Source of the DNA: an uncultured Acidobacteriaceae bacterium
GTDB lineage: Bacteria > Acidobacteriota > Terriglobia > Terriglobales > Acidobacteriaceae
DNA: 64,000 bases
Reading direction: 5' to 3'
NCBI GenBank assembly: GCA_903842065.1
Contig: CAIMKZ010000063.1
Location: 1-64,000 of the forward strand
Each line of letters opens with the position of its first letter. Positions within the stretch are counted from its first letter, which is position 1. Shown here piece by piece: positions 18,849 to 27,808 of the stretch. Both the position numbers and the translations under genes were made by a program. Under the pieces are notes generated by a model. The model was not told the origin of the DNA and did no database searches. It saw only the letters and a program-made list of their open reading frames with translations.

Positions 18849-20084
18849 ATGAGTATAAAGGGCAATAACGAGCAAACGATCGCGATCGACTCCGCCCCGC
18901 GCTTGCCTGATGCAGATGCAATTAGGAAGCAGGTCGAGAGGATAGCGTCCGACCCTTTGTTCAATACGAGCAAGCGATTTACAACCCTTCTGCGCTTCAT
19001 TGTGGACCGGACCGTAGAGGGGCAGCACGATTCGTTGAAAGAGCGAATTATCGGGATCGAGATCTTCGGCCGCTCCCCCGACTACGACACTAGCAATGAC
19101 GCCACTGTCCGGGTGGCGGTGACTGAGCTGCGAAAACGCCTGCACAGCTACTACAATCATCCGGGACATAAGCACGAGATCCGCATCGATCTTCCGCCCC
19201 GTTCTTACGTTGCGGAGATCAATGAGCCCGAGCCAAGCGAGCCAGAAAAGAAACCGCATCGCCGGATCACGAGCAAGCGCAGGATCTGGAGCATTGCAAT
19301 TGCCGTGCTGCTCCTGATGCTGGCCGGCGGGGCAGTGCTCCGGCAATTTGCGACCGCCTCTGCAATCGATCGATTCTGGTCGCCGATTGAAGAATCCAGC
19401 GGCACGGTTGTGATCGCCCTAGGAGCGTTGCCGATCACAGTCCCAGTTAGTTCATCGAGTGCGCATTCTCCGCAATCGACCAACCAAGTCCCTGCTAATT
19501 CTCTTTATGGATTCGCCGAACAGCAGCCGTCGTTTCCATTGAACGATGTGGCCTCTGCCAATTCACTTGCGTCCTTTTTGGGTCTCCGCGGAAAGGCTGT
19601 TGTAACACGAACGGCCGAAGTCATTGCTACGACCGATCTCCGTGGCGGCCCGATCGTGCTTATCGGCGGTTTCCGCAATGACTGGGCGATGCGGCTGGGC
19701 GTTAATTTGCGTTACCAGTTGAAGAATGTTCCCCCGCCCGGACCGCACATCAACTGGGTTGAAGATGCCGCCAATCCATCCGACCGGTCGTGGCAGACAG
19801 ACTTGAACGCCCCTCTGGATAATTATCAGGTGGCGATGGATTACGCGATTGTGAGTCGAGTCCTTGATCTAGGGACTGGTCAGTGGTGGATTGGGATAGC
19901 CGGAATGACCGGACTTGCCACCCAAGCTGCCGAACAGGCGCTGGTCAATCCGCAGATGATGGAAACACTCGGCAAGAGCCTGCCCAAAGGTTGGCAGCAT
20001 AAAAATCTTCAGATAGTTTTCGAAGTCAAGGTGATTCGAGGCAGTACGGGTGCCACTCGCCCTGTGGCGCTCTACTCTTGGTAA
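18849..20084 (+). CDS. membrane-anchored putative transcriptional regulator
   Basis: 411 aa. N-terminal about 110 residues show the pattern LLRFIVDRTVEG...LKERIIGIEIFGR-PDYDTSND--VRVAVTELRKRL, a domain found before TolB/TPR regions in Acidobacteria and rhizobia and often misnamed adenylate cyclase. One membrane span follows (about 154-174, IAIAVLLLMLAGGAVL), then a C-terminal domain presumably outside that ends in VALYSW. Paralogues are at 37195 and 61599. DNA binding is inferred from divergence from a TonB receptor. An in-frame ATG at 18777 is the alternative start; neither has a strong ribosome site. Confidence 0.6.
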   Translation: MSIKGNNEQTIAIDSAPRLPDADAIRKQVERIASDPLFNTSKRFTTLLRFIVDRTVEGQHDSLKERIIGIEIFGRSPDYDTSNDATVRVAVTELRKRLHSYYNHPGHKHEIRIDLPPRSYVAEINEPEPSEPEKKPHRRITSKRRIWSIAIAVLLLMLAGGAVLRQFATASAIDRFWSPIEESSGTVVIALGALPITVPVSSSSAHSPQSTNQVPANSLYGFAEQQPSFPLNDVASANSLASFLGLRGKAVVTRTAEVIATTDLRGGPIVLIGGFRNDWAMRLGVNLRYQLKNVPPPGPHINWVEDAANPSDRSWQTDLNAPLDNYQVAMDYAIVSRVLDLGTGQWWIGIAGMTGLATQAAEQALVNPQMMETLGKSLPKGWQHKNLQIVFEVKVIRGSTGATRPVALYSW

Positions 20085-20102
20085 TCAACATGGCGAATGG
20101 GT

Positions 20103-20131
20103 AATCGAGGCTTGCTTGCCAAGCCTCGATT
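20103..20131 (+). terminator. intrinsic terminator
   Basis: Hairpin AATCGAGGCTTG/CAAGCCTCGATT with a 5-nt loop, followed by TC and T-rich sequence, just after the regulator stop. Confidence 0.75.
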
Positions 20132-20234
20132 TCTTGTGATCCTAAGTCCAATAATTTTACGATTTTAGATTTCCCAAAAATATCTCTACTGCGACTTCTT
20201 GCGCCTGCAAGCCGCATCTAGGGCGGCATGAAGG

Positions 20235-21167
20235 TTATTTAGGCAACTTGCTGTACCTCGACAGGAACAGATCGGCAAACGTCTGTGCCTGGGGCGGGAT
20301 GTGCTCCTTTGTGCAGTAGTCGTAGAGCTTCTGGTCGTTCCGCTTGAACAGGTTTTTAGCCGATTCAAGATTCTTGTCCCGGATTGTTTCCATCACTTTC
20401 TCGGGATGGCCAGACTCGATGCACTTTTTGCACTCTTCGATCATCCAGGTCTCGTGCTCGAAGGTTTCCTTCAAATACGCCGGAGCGTCCTCGATGATGC
20501 CGAAGTGTCCCAGGTAGAGATGCGCCGGAGGGTTCTTGAGCAGTTCCTTGATGTACTCGTACTCGACAAAGAACTGCGAGTCCGGCGGATGAAGGATGAT
20601 GTGGTATCCGCAATCGGCAAAGTAGTTGCCGGTAAGGTCGTTGCAGAACAGGCTGTTGTTCTTCAGGTCGTAGACCACCAGGCCTGAGGGCTGATGAAAG
20701 TTGATGATTTTGATCTTCAGCACGGTGCCTTCGCCGAGATCGAACTCGTCGCCATCCTTTACGTGAACGATTTTTTTCTTCGGCGTGGGCTTGGGAAGAA
20801 CGAAGCGCGACCACATCTCCGGCGGCAGCGTCTTCATCCGCTCGCGGTGTTGAATGCCTGGATCGAGCAGGTTCTTCTCGCCGATCGGATTGCAGTACAC
20901 CCTGGCGTCGGGCGCGAGTTCGAGGATCGACGCAACATTGCCAGAGTGGTCGGGATGCTCGCAGTGCGTCACAAAGATTTTGGAGATGTCTTCTACGTTG
21001 AAGCCGTGGGCCTTGATGCCTGCCAGCACGTCGTCAAGACGTTCGGGCATGCCGGTGTCAACCATGGCCAGTTCCTTGCCTTTGATCAGATAACACGAGG
21101 CATAGTGGGGATAACCGAACATCATGCTGTCGATCGCATAGACGTTGTTTAGTTGCATCTTAAACAT
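20235..21167 (-). CDS. MBL-fold metallo-hydrolase with altered metal motif
   Basis: 310 aa, cytoplasmic. Beta-lactamase-fold order is visible: MVDTGMPE at 35-42, metal motif THCEHPDHSGN at 67-77, INFHQPSG, FCNDLTGNYF and LGHFG. The usual HxHxDH has an extra residue here (H68, C69, E70, H71, P72, D73, H74), so the first ligand position is Cys69 unless His68 shifts in. Reaction unknown. It is the last gene of the minus-strand ascorbate cluster, 416 bp beyond the methyltransferase-like gene, with its own AGGAGA ribosome site; membership of that operon is uncertain. Confidence 0.78.
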   Translation of the reverse strand: MFKMQLNNVYAIDSMMFGYPHYASCYLIKGKELAMVDTGMPERLDDVLAGIKAHGFNVEDISKIFVTHCEHPDHSGNVASILELAPDARVYCNPIGEKNLLDPGIQHRERMKTLPPEMWSRFVLPKPTPKKKIVHVKDGDEFDLGEGTVLKIKIINFHQPSGLVVYDLKNNSLFCNDLTGNYFADCGYHIILHPPDSQFFVEYEYIKELLKNPPAHLYLGHFGIIEDAPAYLKETFEHETWMIEECKKCIESGHPEKVMETIRDKNLESAKNLFKRNDQKLYDYCTKEHIPPQAQTFADLFLSRYSKLPK

Positions 21168-21583
21168 GACTGCCTTCTCCTTTTTGTTTCCGGCTTACCG
21201 CAATACCTCTACAGTGACTTTATTCAGTCATCTGACGGTTTGCTTTCCAATTATTCGGAGCTATAGCTTAGAAGCCTTTCGCTTTGTCCAGTTGTGGTTT
21301 TGTTACGGAGTAGTCAGCGGAAGCTGAGATCATGTAGAGTGGTCGGACGCTACGCGTCGAAGGAACCCCAAGTAGCCGGCCAAGCCGAGGGAAGCTCGAC
21401 CCCATGATGCTACTTCAAGATGTACTGTTGTCGTGAGATTCGCACTAGCCTGTCCGGCTATCGATTGCTGCAATTCAGTGTCCCATCCCATTTGTTTGTA
21501 TTGCGAAGAGATGGGACCCCGAATTGCGTTTGTGATGTGCCTGACCAATCAAACAGGCTAAGACATGGCCTTACGTTACCTGT
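21168..21583. other. intergenic region, promoter side of the MBL gene
   Basis: 416 bp without a gene. An imperfect inverted repeat lies at about 21473-21526 (AATTCAGTGTCCCATC against GATGGGACCCCGAATT, two mismatches), origin unknown. Otherwise nothing recognised. Confidence 0.4.
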
Positions 21584-22459
21584 TTACTGTTTGTGCGCGA
21601 TGTAAAGAACCGTATCGAACGATTTCCACACCACATCGACATCAGTGAAGCCCGCGGTCTTGAAGGCCGCCAGTTCCTGGTCGAGAGTCGGATGGGGAAC
21701 GCCCCTGACGTCCTTCTCCATCGGGTTGCCTTCCGTCTCGGGATCGAAGTACCAGCGTGCCTGGCCGTAGCGGTTCTCCCAGAGGGGACTGGAGGTGATG
21801 TGGTCGAGGACGATGAACCAGCCGTTGGCAGGAAGCTTCTCGTGTGCAACGCCGTAGATCCGGGTGATCTCCTTGATGGGCTGGTGATGGGAGACCCAGG
21901 CGGTGATGATCACGTCAACATCGTCGGGGAGGCATCCCATAGCCATGTCGCGACCGGGGCAGCCGACCACGTAATCGATGCGATCGCCGAAACGGCCGAG
22001 CTTCCTCTTGGCGTTGTTCTCATTTCCGGTCACGGGTTCAGTCCACTGGCCGCGCGCAGCAGGGAACTTCGCCATGAAAGCCTGAAGGAACTGGCCCTGG
22101 TAGGAGCCCACGTCGACGATATGCTTCGGCGAGGGGTATGCTTCCGCCAGAACCTGGGCGCCGATCTGGTAGGGCAGCTCCATGCTGTAGCCTACGGGCT
22201 GGTAAGGCGCGGTTGGGTAGGGGATAAGGTTCACTTGCGCCATGCCCGGTGCGGCTGCCGGCCTGGGCGCCGCGGCTGCTGCCGGTGCTGCGGCTGGTGC
22301 GGCCGCGGCTGGCGGCGCGCCGCCCATCTGTCCCCAGCCGGCGTCGCTGGCGTTCAAGCGCGCGGGCTGCGGCTCCACTTTTCTTCCTTCTTGGGCTGAC
22401 AGCGCGGTTGTCAAAAGCGCGCAGGTAAATACGGCTGCGATGATGCGAACTGATTTCAT
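21584..22459 (-). CDS. exported methyltransferase-fold protein
   Basis: 291 aa. An apparent signal peptide (1-22, ending ALSAQ) is followed by an Ala/Pro linker (about 47-72) and a class I methyltransferase fold: motif I HIVDVGSYQGQF at 113-124, an acidic DVDVIIT strand, and LPANGWFIVLDHI as the usual post-motif strand. SAM is not expected outside the cytoplasm, so either the leader is not cleaved or the fold binds another ligand. It is co-directional with ulaG (178 bp spacing) and has AGGAGA before its ATG. Function unknown. Confidence 0.7.
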   Translation of the reverse strand: MKSVRIIAAVFTCALLTTALSAQEGRKVEPQPARLNASDAGWGQMGGAPPAAAAPAAAPAAAAAPRPAAAPGMAQVNLIPYPTAPYQPVGYSMELPYQIGAQVLAEAYPSPKHIVDVGSYQGQFLQAFMAKFPAARGQWTEPVTGNENNAKRKLGRFGDRIDYVVGCPGRDMAMGCLPDDVDVIITAWVSHHQPIKEITRIYGVAHEKLPANGWFIVLDHITSSPLWENRYGQARWYFDPETEGNPMEKDVRGVPHPTLDQELAAFKTAGFTDVDVVWKSFDTVLYIAHKQ

Positions 22460-22637
22460 AAGCTATCTCCTGTTTCGTTGAACAGTCTTCGATCGCGAGG
22501 GACCGAAGGCCGGTGTTCGGTTGAGGCCGCCTCTGGGCATGGCGGGCGATTCATGTTTCTCTTGCCGCGTCTCTGTCTTTGCTCTCTGCGTGTCTTGTGT
22601 CCCTTAGAGGCTTCAGGCTGCGGGCGAGAGATATCGA

Positions 22638-23702
22638 TCACAGGAACGAAGTGAAGGGCAGATCGGGTGAGCCGGTGAAGGCGTCGTCGAATCCGCGCGG
22701 ATAGTGATACTCGCGCTTGTCCTTGTCTGCCGGGAAGACGAACTTGCCGCCGACCTGCCAGATGTAGGGATGGAACTTGTAGCCGAGGCGATGCTTCTTC
22801 ATCTCGAAGAGAGTGACGATCTCCGCCGGATCGGCCTGGAAGTTGGACCAGATGTCGTGATGGAAGGGGATGACTACCTTGGCCTTGAGGGCCTCAGCCA
22901 TGCGCAGGATGTCGGAGGCGGTCATCTTGTCGGTGATGCCACGCGGGTTCTCGCCGTAGGACCCGAGCGCCACATCGATCTGGTGCTGGTTGCCGTGCCT
23001 GGCGTAGTAGTTCGAGTAGTGCGAGTCGCCGGAGTGATAGAGCGAGCCGCCGGGCGTCTTGACGAGATAGTTGACGGCGCGCTCGTCCATGTCGCCGGGC
23101 AGCTTGCCGGCGGCGGTCTCGCCCTTGGGCAGAGTGATGAGTACGGTGCGGTCGAAGGACTCGAGCACAACGATGGTTGTGTCGCCGACCTTGACCTCGT
23201 CGCCGGGCCGCACGATGACGCAGCGATCGGCGGGCACGCCCCACTTGGTCCAGAGATCGACGCAGGTTTTGGGGCCGATGAACTTTACTTCCGGGCCGCA
23301 GTTCTTTATCACGGCAGCGGCCACGTTCACGTCGATGTGGTCGTTGTGGTCGTGGGTGGAGAGGACGGCGTCGATCTGGCGGATGGCGAAGGGATCGATG
23401 ACGAAGGGCGAGACGCGCAGATTGGGCTGCAATGCCTTGCATCCGCTCATGCGGGCCATCTGATGATGAGGCAGCATGAGGGGGTTCTTGCGAGTCTGCT
23501 TGCCGGTGCCGCACCACAGGTCGATGCACAGGTTGGTGTTGCCCTCGGACTTGATCCAGATGCCGGTGCAGGCCAGCCACCACATGGCGAAAGTACAGGG
23601 GGCGACGACTTCGGCTTCAATCTCTTCATTGAGCCAGGTGCCCCACTGCGGGAAGGTGCTCAGCACCCAGGATTCTTTTGTGATTTCGTCTATTTTGCTC
23701 AT
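22638..23702 (-). CDS. ulaG: L-ascorbate-6-phosphate lactonase
   Basis: 354 aa, very close to E. coli UlaG over its whole length, including [27 protein letters not shown], the metal motif [16 protein letters not shown] (115-130), [17 protein letters not shown] and [14 protein letters not shown]. The MBL-fold enzyme opens L-ascorbate 6-phosphate to 3-keto-L-gulonate 6-phosphate, the first committed step of ascorbate catabolism. The operon has no PTS gene to make the substrate; the kinase at 24969 may do so. GGAGAG precedes the ATG. Confidence 0.95.
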   Translation of the reverse strand: MSKIDEITKESWVLSTFPQWGTWLNEEIEAEVVAPCTFAMWWLACTGIWIKSEGNTNLCIDLWCGTGKQTRKNPLMLPHHQMARMSGCKALQPNLRVSPFVIDPFAIRQIDAVLSTHDHNDHIDVNVAAAVIKNCGPEVKFIGPKTCVDLWTKWGVPADRCVIVRPGDEVKVGDTTIVVLESFDRTVLITLPKGETAAGKLPGDMDERAVNYLVKTPGGSLYHSGDSHYSNYYARHGNQHQIDVALGSYGENPRGITDKMTASDILRMAEALKAKVVIPFHHDIWSNFQADPAEIVTLFEMKKHRLGYKFHPYIWQVGGKFVFPADKDKREYHYPRGFDDAFTGSPDLPFTSFL

Positions 23703-23750
23703 AGTCTCTCCAATTTCGATATTCGTTTTTGTCGTTACTTGTCCCTGTCT

Positions 23751-24941
23751 TTACAAATCTTTGTCGAGCGCCCACGTGCCGAGGCCGCCGAGAGCGATGG
23801 CCATTACTGCGGTGGCGGCGAACATGGGCTGGATGCCGAAGTACTGCGCCAATACGCCGCTCAACGCCGGACCGGCGAACATACCGATGGCGTAGACGGT
23901 CTGGTGCAGGCCCATGGCGAAGTTGCGTTCGCTTTCGGCGACCTTGCGGATGCTGAGTCCCATCAGCGTCGGGTAGTTGAGGCTGGTTCCGAGTCCGAGC
24001 AGCACGATGGCCACGACCATGGCGGCGATGGAGTGGGTGAAGGCGGCGACCAGTCCACCGGCGAGGTAGAACACGAAACTACACAGTACTAGCGGATTTG
24101 CGCCGAAGCGATTGGCTAGCGAACTGGTGCAGAAGCTGCCGATGGCCAGCGTTATTGCAGTAAGCGTGGCCAGCAGGCTGAGCGTGCTGTTCGAGCCCCC
24201 TAAAGTCTTCGAGGTGAACATGGGGATGAAGCTGAGAGCGAGTCCCCAGGTGACGTACTGGCCGAGCGCACTGAGCAGCGAGGGGAGCAACACATCCTTG
24301 CGCAGCACGATGTTCACAAGCTTCCTGATCGAGGGTGTCTGCGCGGGGCGGCGGGGTTCGCGAATGGTGAGCGCGATGGCGAAGGCCAGCACAGAGATGG
24401 CGATGGAGGCATAGAAGGCGAGTGGATATCCGCCGAGATCGTTGAGCGGGCCGTTGGCCGCCGAGGCAACGATGCGGCCGAGCGCCTGGAGGAGGATGAG
24501 GAAGCCCGCGGCGCGGACCGAGTCCCTGGGCGGGAAGAGGCTGCTGAAGGCAACCACCATCGGCACCCATGCGCCGGCGGCGATGCCGGTGAGTGCGCGT
24601 CCTACAATAAGGCCCGAGGCATGCGAGCTCGAAACCATAGCCCATGCGCCGATGGCACACAGCACGACGCCGCCCATGATGAAGGGCACGCGCCAGCCCA
24701 GCCAGTCGGCGGCGATGCCTACAGGCACGCGCACCAGGGCCTGCCAGAGGCCGAACATCGAGAGCACGAGGCCCGCGGCGGCCAGGCCCACTCCCCTGCT
24801 CTGCACGTAGGTAGGCAACGAGGCTACATAAATGTAGAGCGACATCCAGAAGAGCATGATGACGGCCGAGTAGGTGAAGATGCGGCGCGTACGGTGAGGT
24901 TGCTCGGCTGGTGCGATGGTGGCAGCCTGTTCTGCGGACAT
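23751..24941 (-). CDS. MFS transporter, ascorbate operon
   Basis: 396 aa with about 12 membrane helices and the MFS loop signature (GIAADWLGWR-PFI, about 78-92). It lies in the ula operon, 48 bp before ulaG and 27 bp after the kinase gene. Because the PTS genes ulaABC are absent, it is the likely uptake system for L-ascorbate or a related aldonate, by proton symport. Specificity is inferred from position only. Confidence 0.85.
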   Translation of the reverse strand: MSAEQAATIAPAEQPHRTRRIFTYSAVIMLFWMSLYIYVASLPTYVQSRGVGLAAAGLVLSMFGLWQALVRVPVGIAADWLGWRVPFIMGGVVLCAIGAWAMVSSSHASGLIVGRALTGIAAGAWVPMVVAFSSLFPPRDSVRAAGFLILLQALGRIVASAANGPLNDLGGYPLAFYASIAISVLAFAIALTIREPRRPAQTPSIRKLVNIVLRKDVLLPSLLSALGQYVTWGLALSFIPMFTSKTLGGSNSTLSLLATLTAITLAIGSFCTSSLANRFGANPLVLCSFVFYLAGGLVAAFTHSIAAMVVAIVLLGLGTSLNYPTLMGLSIRKVAESERNFAMGLHQTVYAIGMFAGPALSGVLAQYFGIQPMFAATAVMAIALGGLGTWALDKDL

Positions 24942-24968
24942 AGTTCTGAATCCTGACTTGCGGCTGCG

Positions 24969-25931
24969 TTAGCGGCAGATATCTGCGGTGGGCAGCGCGC
25001 CCACGAGTTGATCGAGTTCCGCGCGGTTGGTGACGACGAGGTCTCCGTACTGGCTGAGTGCAAGTGCGGCAGTGACCGAGCCCTGGCGGATGCCTTTGGC
25101 GAAATCACCGGCAAGAATGCCGTCGAGAACGCCTGCGACCATGGCATCTCCCGCGCCGATACGATCGAGGATGGTGACTTTGGTGGCCTCTTCGCGGTAG
25201 ACGTCGTTTCTGTCCCATCCGATGAGGCCTTCGTCGGAGAGCGAAGTGATGATGTGGCCGGCCGGGGTTAGATCTCCGAGTTGCTGAACGATAGCGGCCG
25301 GCGGGCCTTCGATGCCGAAGACGGCTTTCGAGTCGCTGCGTCCGCAGAAGAGAATGTCTACGTCGCGCAGTATCGGCGAGAGCGTCTTGCACGCGTCTTC
25401 CTGAGTCCAGATGCGGCTGCGATAGTTGACGTCGAGGCTGATCTTCATGCCCTGCGCCTTGGCGCGTTTGATGGCTTCGAGGGCGATCTCGCACAGTCCA
25501 GGAGTAAGCGCAATCGTGATGCCAGACAGATGCAGGATGCGGGCGTCGGTGAGGTAGTCCCAGTCGATGTCCGCCGGCGTCAACTGCGCAAAACAGCTAT
25601 TGGCGCGGTCGTAGTAGACCTGGGTGGTGCGAGGCGGGACTGCGTATTCGACGTAGTAAGTGGCAAGGCGGCCCGAGTCGCGCCAGAGAACGGCGGAGAG
25701 GTCGAGGCCGGAGAGGCGGAACTCGTTTTCGACGCGCTTGCCGAGGGGCGAGTTGGGCATGCTGCTGTACCAGCCGCACTTCCATCCCAGGCGGGCGAGC
25801 AGCGAGGTGACGTTGGCCTCGGTGCCGCAGGCGTAGACAGTGAAGTTCGTTGCCGACTCGAGACGAGCACCGGCTGGAACACAGTACCTTAACTGTCCTT
25901 CTCCGAGAGTTACGACATCAAAACGCGGCAC
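24969..25931 (-). CDS. PfkB-family sugar kinase
   Basis: 320 aa, ribokinase fold. The N-terminal substrate pocket is GEGQLRY, with GTEANVTSLLARLG at 36-49. The C-terminal PfkB signature DRIGAGDAMVAGVL is at 256-269 with catalytic Asp262. It resembles 2-keto-3-deoxygluconate kinases. In this operon it may phosphorylate ascorbate or 3-keto-L-gulonate, replacing PTS phosphorylation. The start is GTG at 25931 with AGGAGG 6 nt upstream; the longer open frame begins at a TTG before that ribosome site and is rejected. Confidence 0.85.
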   Translation of the reverse strand: MPRFDVVTLGEGQLRYCVPAGARLESATNFTVYACGTEANVTSLLARLGWKCGWYSSMPNSPLGKRVENEFRLSGLDLSAVLWRDSGRLATYYVEYAVPPRTTQVYYDRANSCFAQLTPADIDWDYLTDARILHLSGITIALTPGLCEIALEAIKRAKAQGMKISLDVNYRSRIWTQEDACKTLSPILRDVDILFCGRSDSKAVFGIEGPPAAIVQQLGDLTPAGHIITSLSDEGLIGWDRNDVYREEATKVTILDRIGAGDAMVAGVLDGILAGDFAKGIRQGSVTAALALSQYGDLVVTNRAELDQLVGALPTADICR

Positions 25932-25977
25932 GCTGCCTCCTAAGTGTTGCTCCGGAGGCAATCCGGAGCGGTGGAGA

Positions 25978-26850
25978 TCAATCGGGTTTGAGCGAGTACT
26001 GGTCCAGCGAGATCAGACCCGCCTCCGCCATCCTGTTCAGCACCCAGACGCGGGCATCTTTGACAATGCGCATCGAGTCGGGCGAATCGTCGTTCCACAT
26101 CTCAAGCATCACCGGCCCGGAGAAGTTCATCTCGGCCAGTTTGCGGAAGGCGGGGACGAAAGGTACAACTCCCTGACCGAAGGGCACGCGGCGGGGTTCG
26201 CCGGGGCGGGTGTCTTTGACGTGCATTCCGACGAAGTGTCCGCGTCCGCGTTCGAGCTCCGCGCATACGTCGAGGCCATGTTCGCCGAGGTTACCGATGT
26301 CGGGGTAGATCTGGAACCATGGCGAATTGAACTTGTCTACAAACGGCATGGCGCTTGAGACGCTCATCACGTCGTCGCCGTCTACGTTTTCAAGCGCCAG
26401 CATGACTCCGGCGTTTGCGGCCCATTCGAGTCCCAGCGCAAGGCCCTCTTCGTAGAGTCGTCGGGAGTCCGCGGTATGCGGCTCGTAATAGACGTAGTAG
26501 CCTGCGAGTTGAATGACGCGGACGCCGGTATCTGAGGCGAGATCGACGGCATTGCGCAGGATGTCGAGAGCACGCGAGCGGGTGGCGGTCGAGGCCGAAC
26601 CCAGCGCGAACTTGCGATGTCCGCTGAGGCACATTGTCAGGACTGGTACAGCTGTATCGGCGACTGCGCTGCGGAATGCGGCACGCTCGGCGGCCGTCCA
26701 ATCGAGGCGGGCAAGGCGCTCGTCGCTCTCGTCCACAGACATTTCTACGAAGTCGAAGCCTGAGCTACGCGCTATCTCAAGACACTTCTGCCACGAGCTG
26801 AAGCTCGGGAGTGCTTTTTCGTAGATTCCGATTGGCAGCCGTTTTGCCAA
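25978..26850 (-). CDS. ulaE: L-ribulose/L-xylulose-5-phosphate 3-epimerase
   Basis: 290 aa TIM-barrel isomerase. UlaE features are GIYEKALP near 8-15, FDFVEMSVDES, VIQLAGYYVYYE, and the four metal ligands in LALENVDGDD, YPDIGN, GMHVKDT and MLEMWNDD. It converts L-xylulose 5-phosphate to L-ribulose 5-phosphate after UlaD. The start is a TTG with AGGAG 9 nt upstream; that ribosome site lies inside the last codons of ulaD, and the genes are 5 bp apart. Confidence 0.93.
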   Translation of the reverse strand: MAKRLPIGIYEKALPSFSSWQKCLEIARSSGFDFVEMSVDESDERLARLDWTAAERAAFRSAVADTAVPVLTMCLSGHRKFALGSASTATRSRALDILRNAVDLASDTGVRVIQLAGYYVYYEPHTADSRRLYEEGLALGLEWAANAGVMLALENVDGDDVMSVSSAMPFVDKFNSPWFQIYPDIGNLGEHGLDVCAELERGRGHFVGMHVKDTRPGEPRRVPFGQGVVPFVPAFRKLAEMNFSGPVMLEMWNDDSPDSMRIVKDARVWVLNRMAEAGLISLDQYSLKPD

Positions 26851-26855
26851 AGTTA

Positions 26856-27584
26856 CTATCTCCTGAAGGTTGAGTGGATGGCCTCGCGGAAGGCGCGGGC
26901 GGCCTCTCCGGGCTGCTCGGCTTTGTAAATGCCGCGGCCCACGATAAAGACAAAGACGGGAACGCCGGCGAAGAGGGCGATGTCGGGGAGGTTGATGCCA
27001 CCTGTGACGGTGACCTTGAAACCCATTTTAGTGAGGCGACGGACTTCGTCAAAGTCGCGCTGGCTCCAGGTGAGCTCGCCCTTGGCTTCGAGGTCGCGAC
27101 TGCGGTGGGTGATGACCTGACGAATGCCTAGCTCGCGCCACTTGCGCGCGTTTTCCCAGGTCCATCCGTCGAAGAGCTCGATCTGCACTTCGCCGTTGTG
27201 CTTGTCGGCCTCTTTCTGAACAGCTTCCATGGTGGCGAGTGTTGCGCCGCTGACCACCGAGACCCAGTTTGCGCTGGCCTCGAAGGCCATCTTTGAGATG
27301 AGGCCGCCGGCCTCGGCGATGCGCACGTCGGCCAGAATGATCTTCTCCGGGAAGAGTGTGCGGATGGTTTTCACGGCGCGCATGCCTTCGGCGAGGCAGA
27401 GGATCGTTCCCACTTCTATTACGTCGAGGTAAGGGGCGGACTTCTGCAAGGGGCCAAGGGCTGAGATCAGGTCGAGGGTGTCGAGGGCGATCTGGAGCTT
27501 GGGGATCTCGAAGGTGGAGCTGGGACCAGGCTGTGCAGCTTCAGCCTGGACTTGATGGTTCGTAGCTTGAATAGCGTTCGTCAT
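26856..27584 (-). CDS. ulaD: 3-keto-L-gulonate-6-phosphate decarboxylase, altered active site
   Basis: 242 aa, orotidine-decarboxylase superfamily. It matches E. coli UlaD in EVGTILC (57-63), NGEVQIELF, HRSRDLEAKG, MGFKVTVTGG and VFIVGRGI. It decarboxylates 3-keto-L-gulonate 6-phosphate to L-xylulose 5-phosphate. The catalytic DxKxxD motif reads DVRIAE at 86-91, so Lys is Arg and the last Asp is Glu. The ATG at 27584 has GGAAAG 8 nt upstream; the longer frame to 27635 lacks support. It is the first gene of the operon. Confidence 0.9.
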   Translation of the reverse strand: MTNAIQATNHQVQAEAAQPGPSSTFEIPKLQIALDTLDLISALGPLQKSAPYLDVIEVGTILCLAEGMRAVKTIRTLFPEKIILADVRIAEAGGLISKMAFEASANWVSVVSGATLATMEAVQKEADKHNGEVQIELFDGWTWENARKWRELGIRQVITHRSRDLEAKGELTWSQRDFDEVRRLTKMGFKVTVTGGINLPDIALFAGVPVFVFIVGRGIYKAEQPGEAARAFREAIHSTFRR

Positions 27585-27744
27585 GGCCGGACTTTCCGCT
27601 TCAGGATGCTTCGAGGCAGTCCTCTTGGGAGTCAAACATCAAACATAGAGAGCCGCAGGGGCTCCAGGCAACAGATCAACGAAATTAGAAACTTAACCTT
27701 TGTACCATCTAAAGGAGGGCCGGTCAAGCATATTCCCATTTCAA

Positions 27745-27758
27745 TGCACATGTGTGCA
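27745..27758. promoter_or_regulatory. palindrome in ula operon promoter region
   Basis: Perfect 14-bp palindrome TGCACATGTGTGCA in the 224-bp region between the SorC-type regulator stop and ulaD. It is a candidate operator, by position only. Confidence 0.35.
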
Positions 27759-27808
27759 CAGACTCATGCTTCGCGTGGAGGTGGCAGAACCAGTCCGTTA
27801 GCAACTGC

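Noticed and set aside
22704..24092. 462-codon plus-strand frame opposite ulaG and the MFS gene
   Set aside because: It spans two real genes and their gap on the other strand and has no family character.
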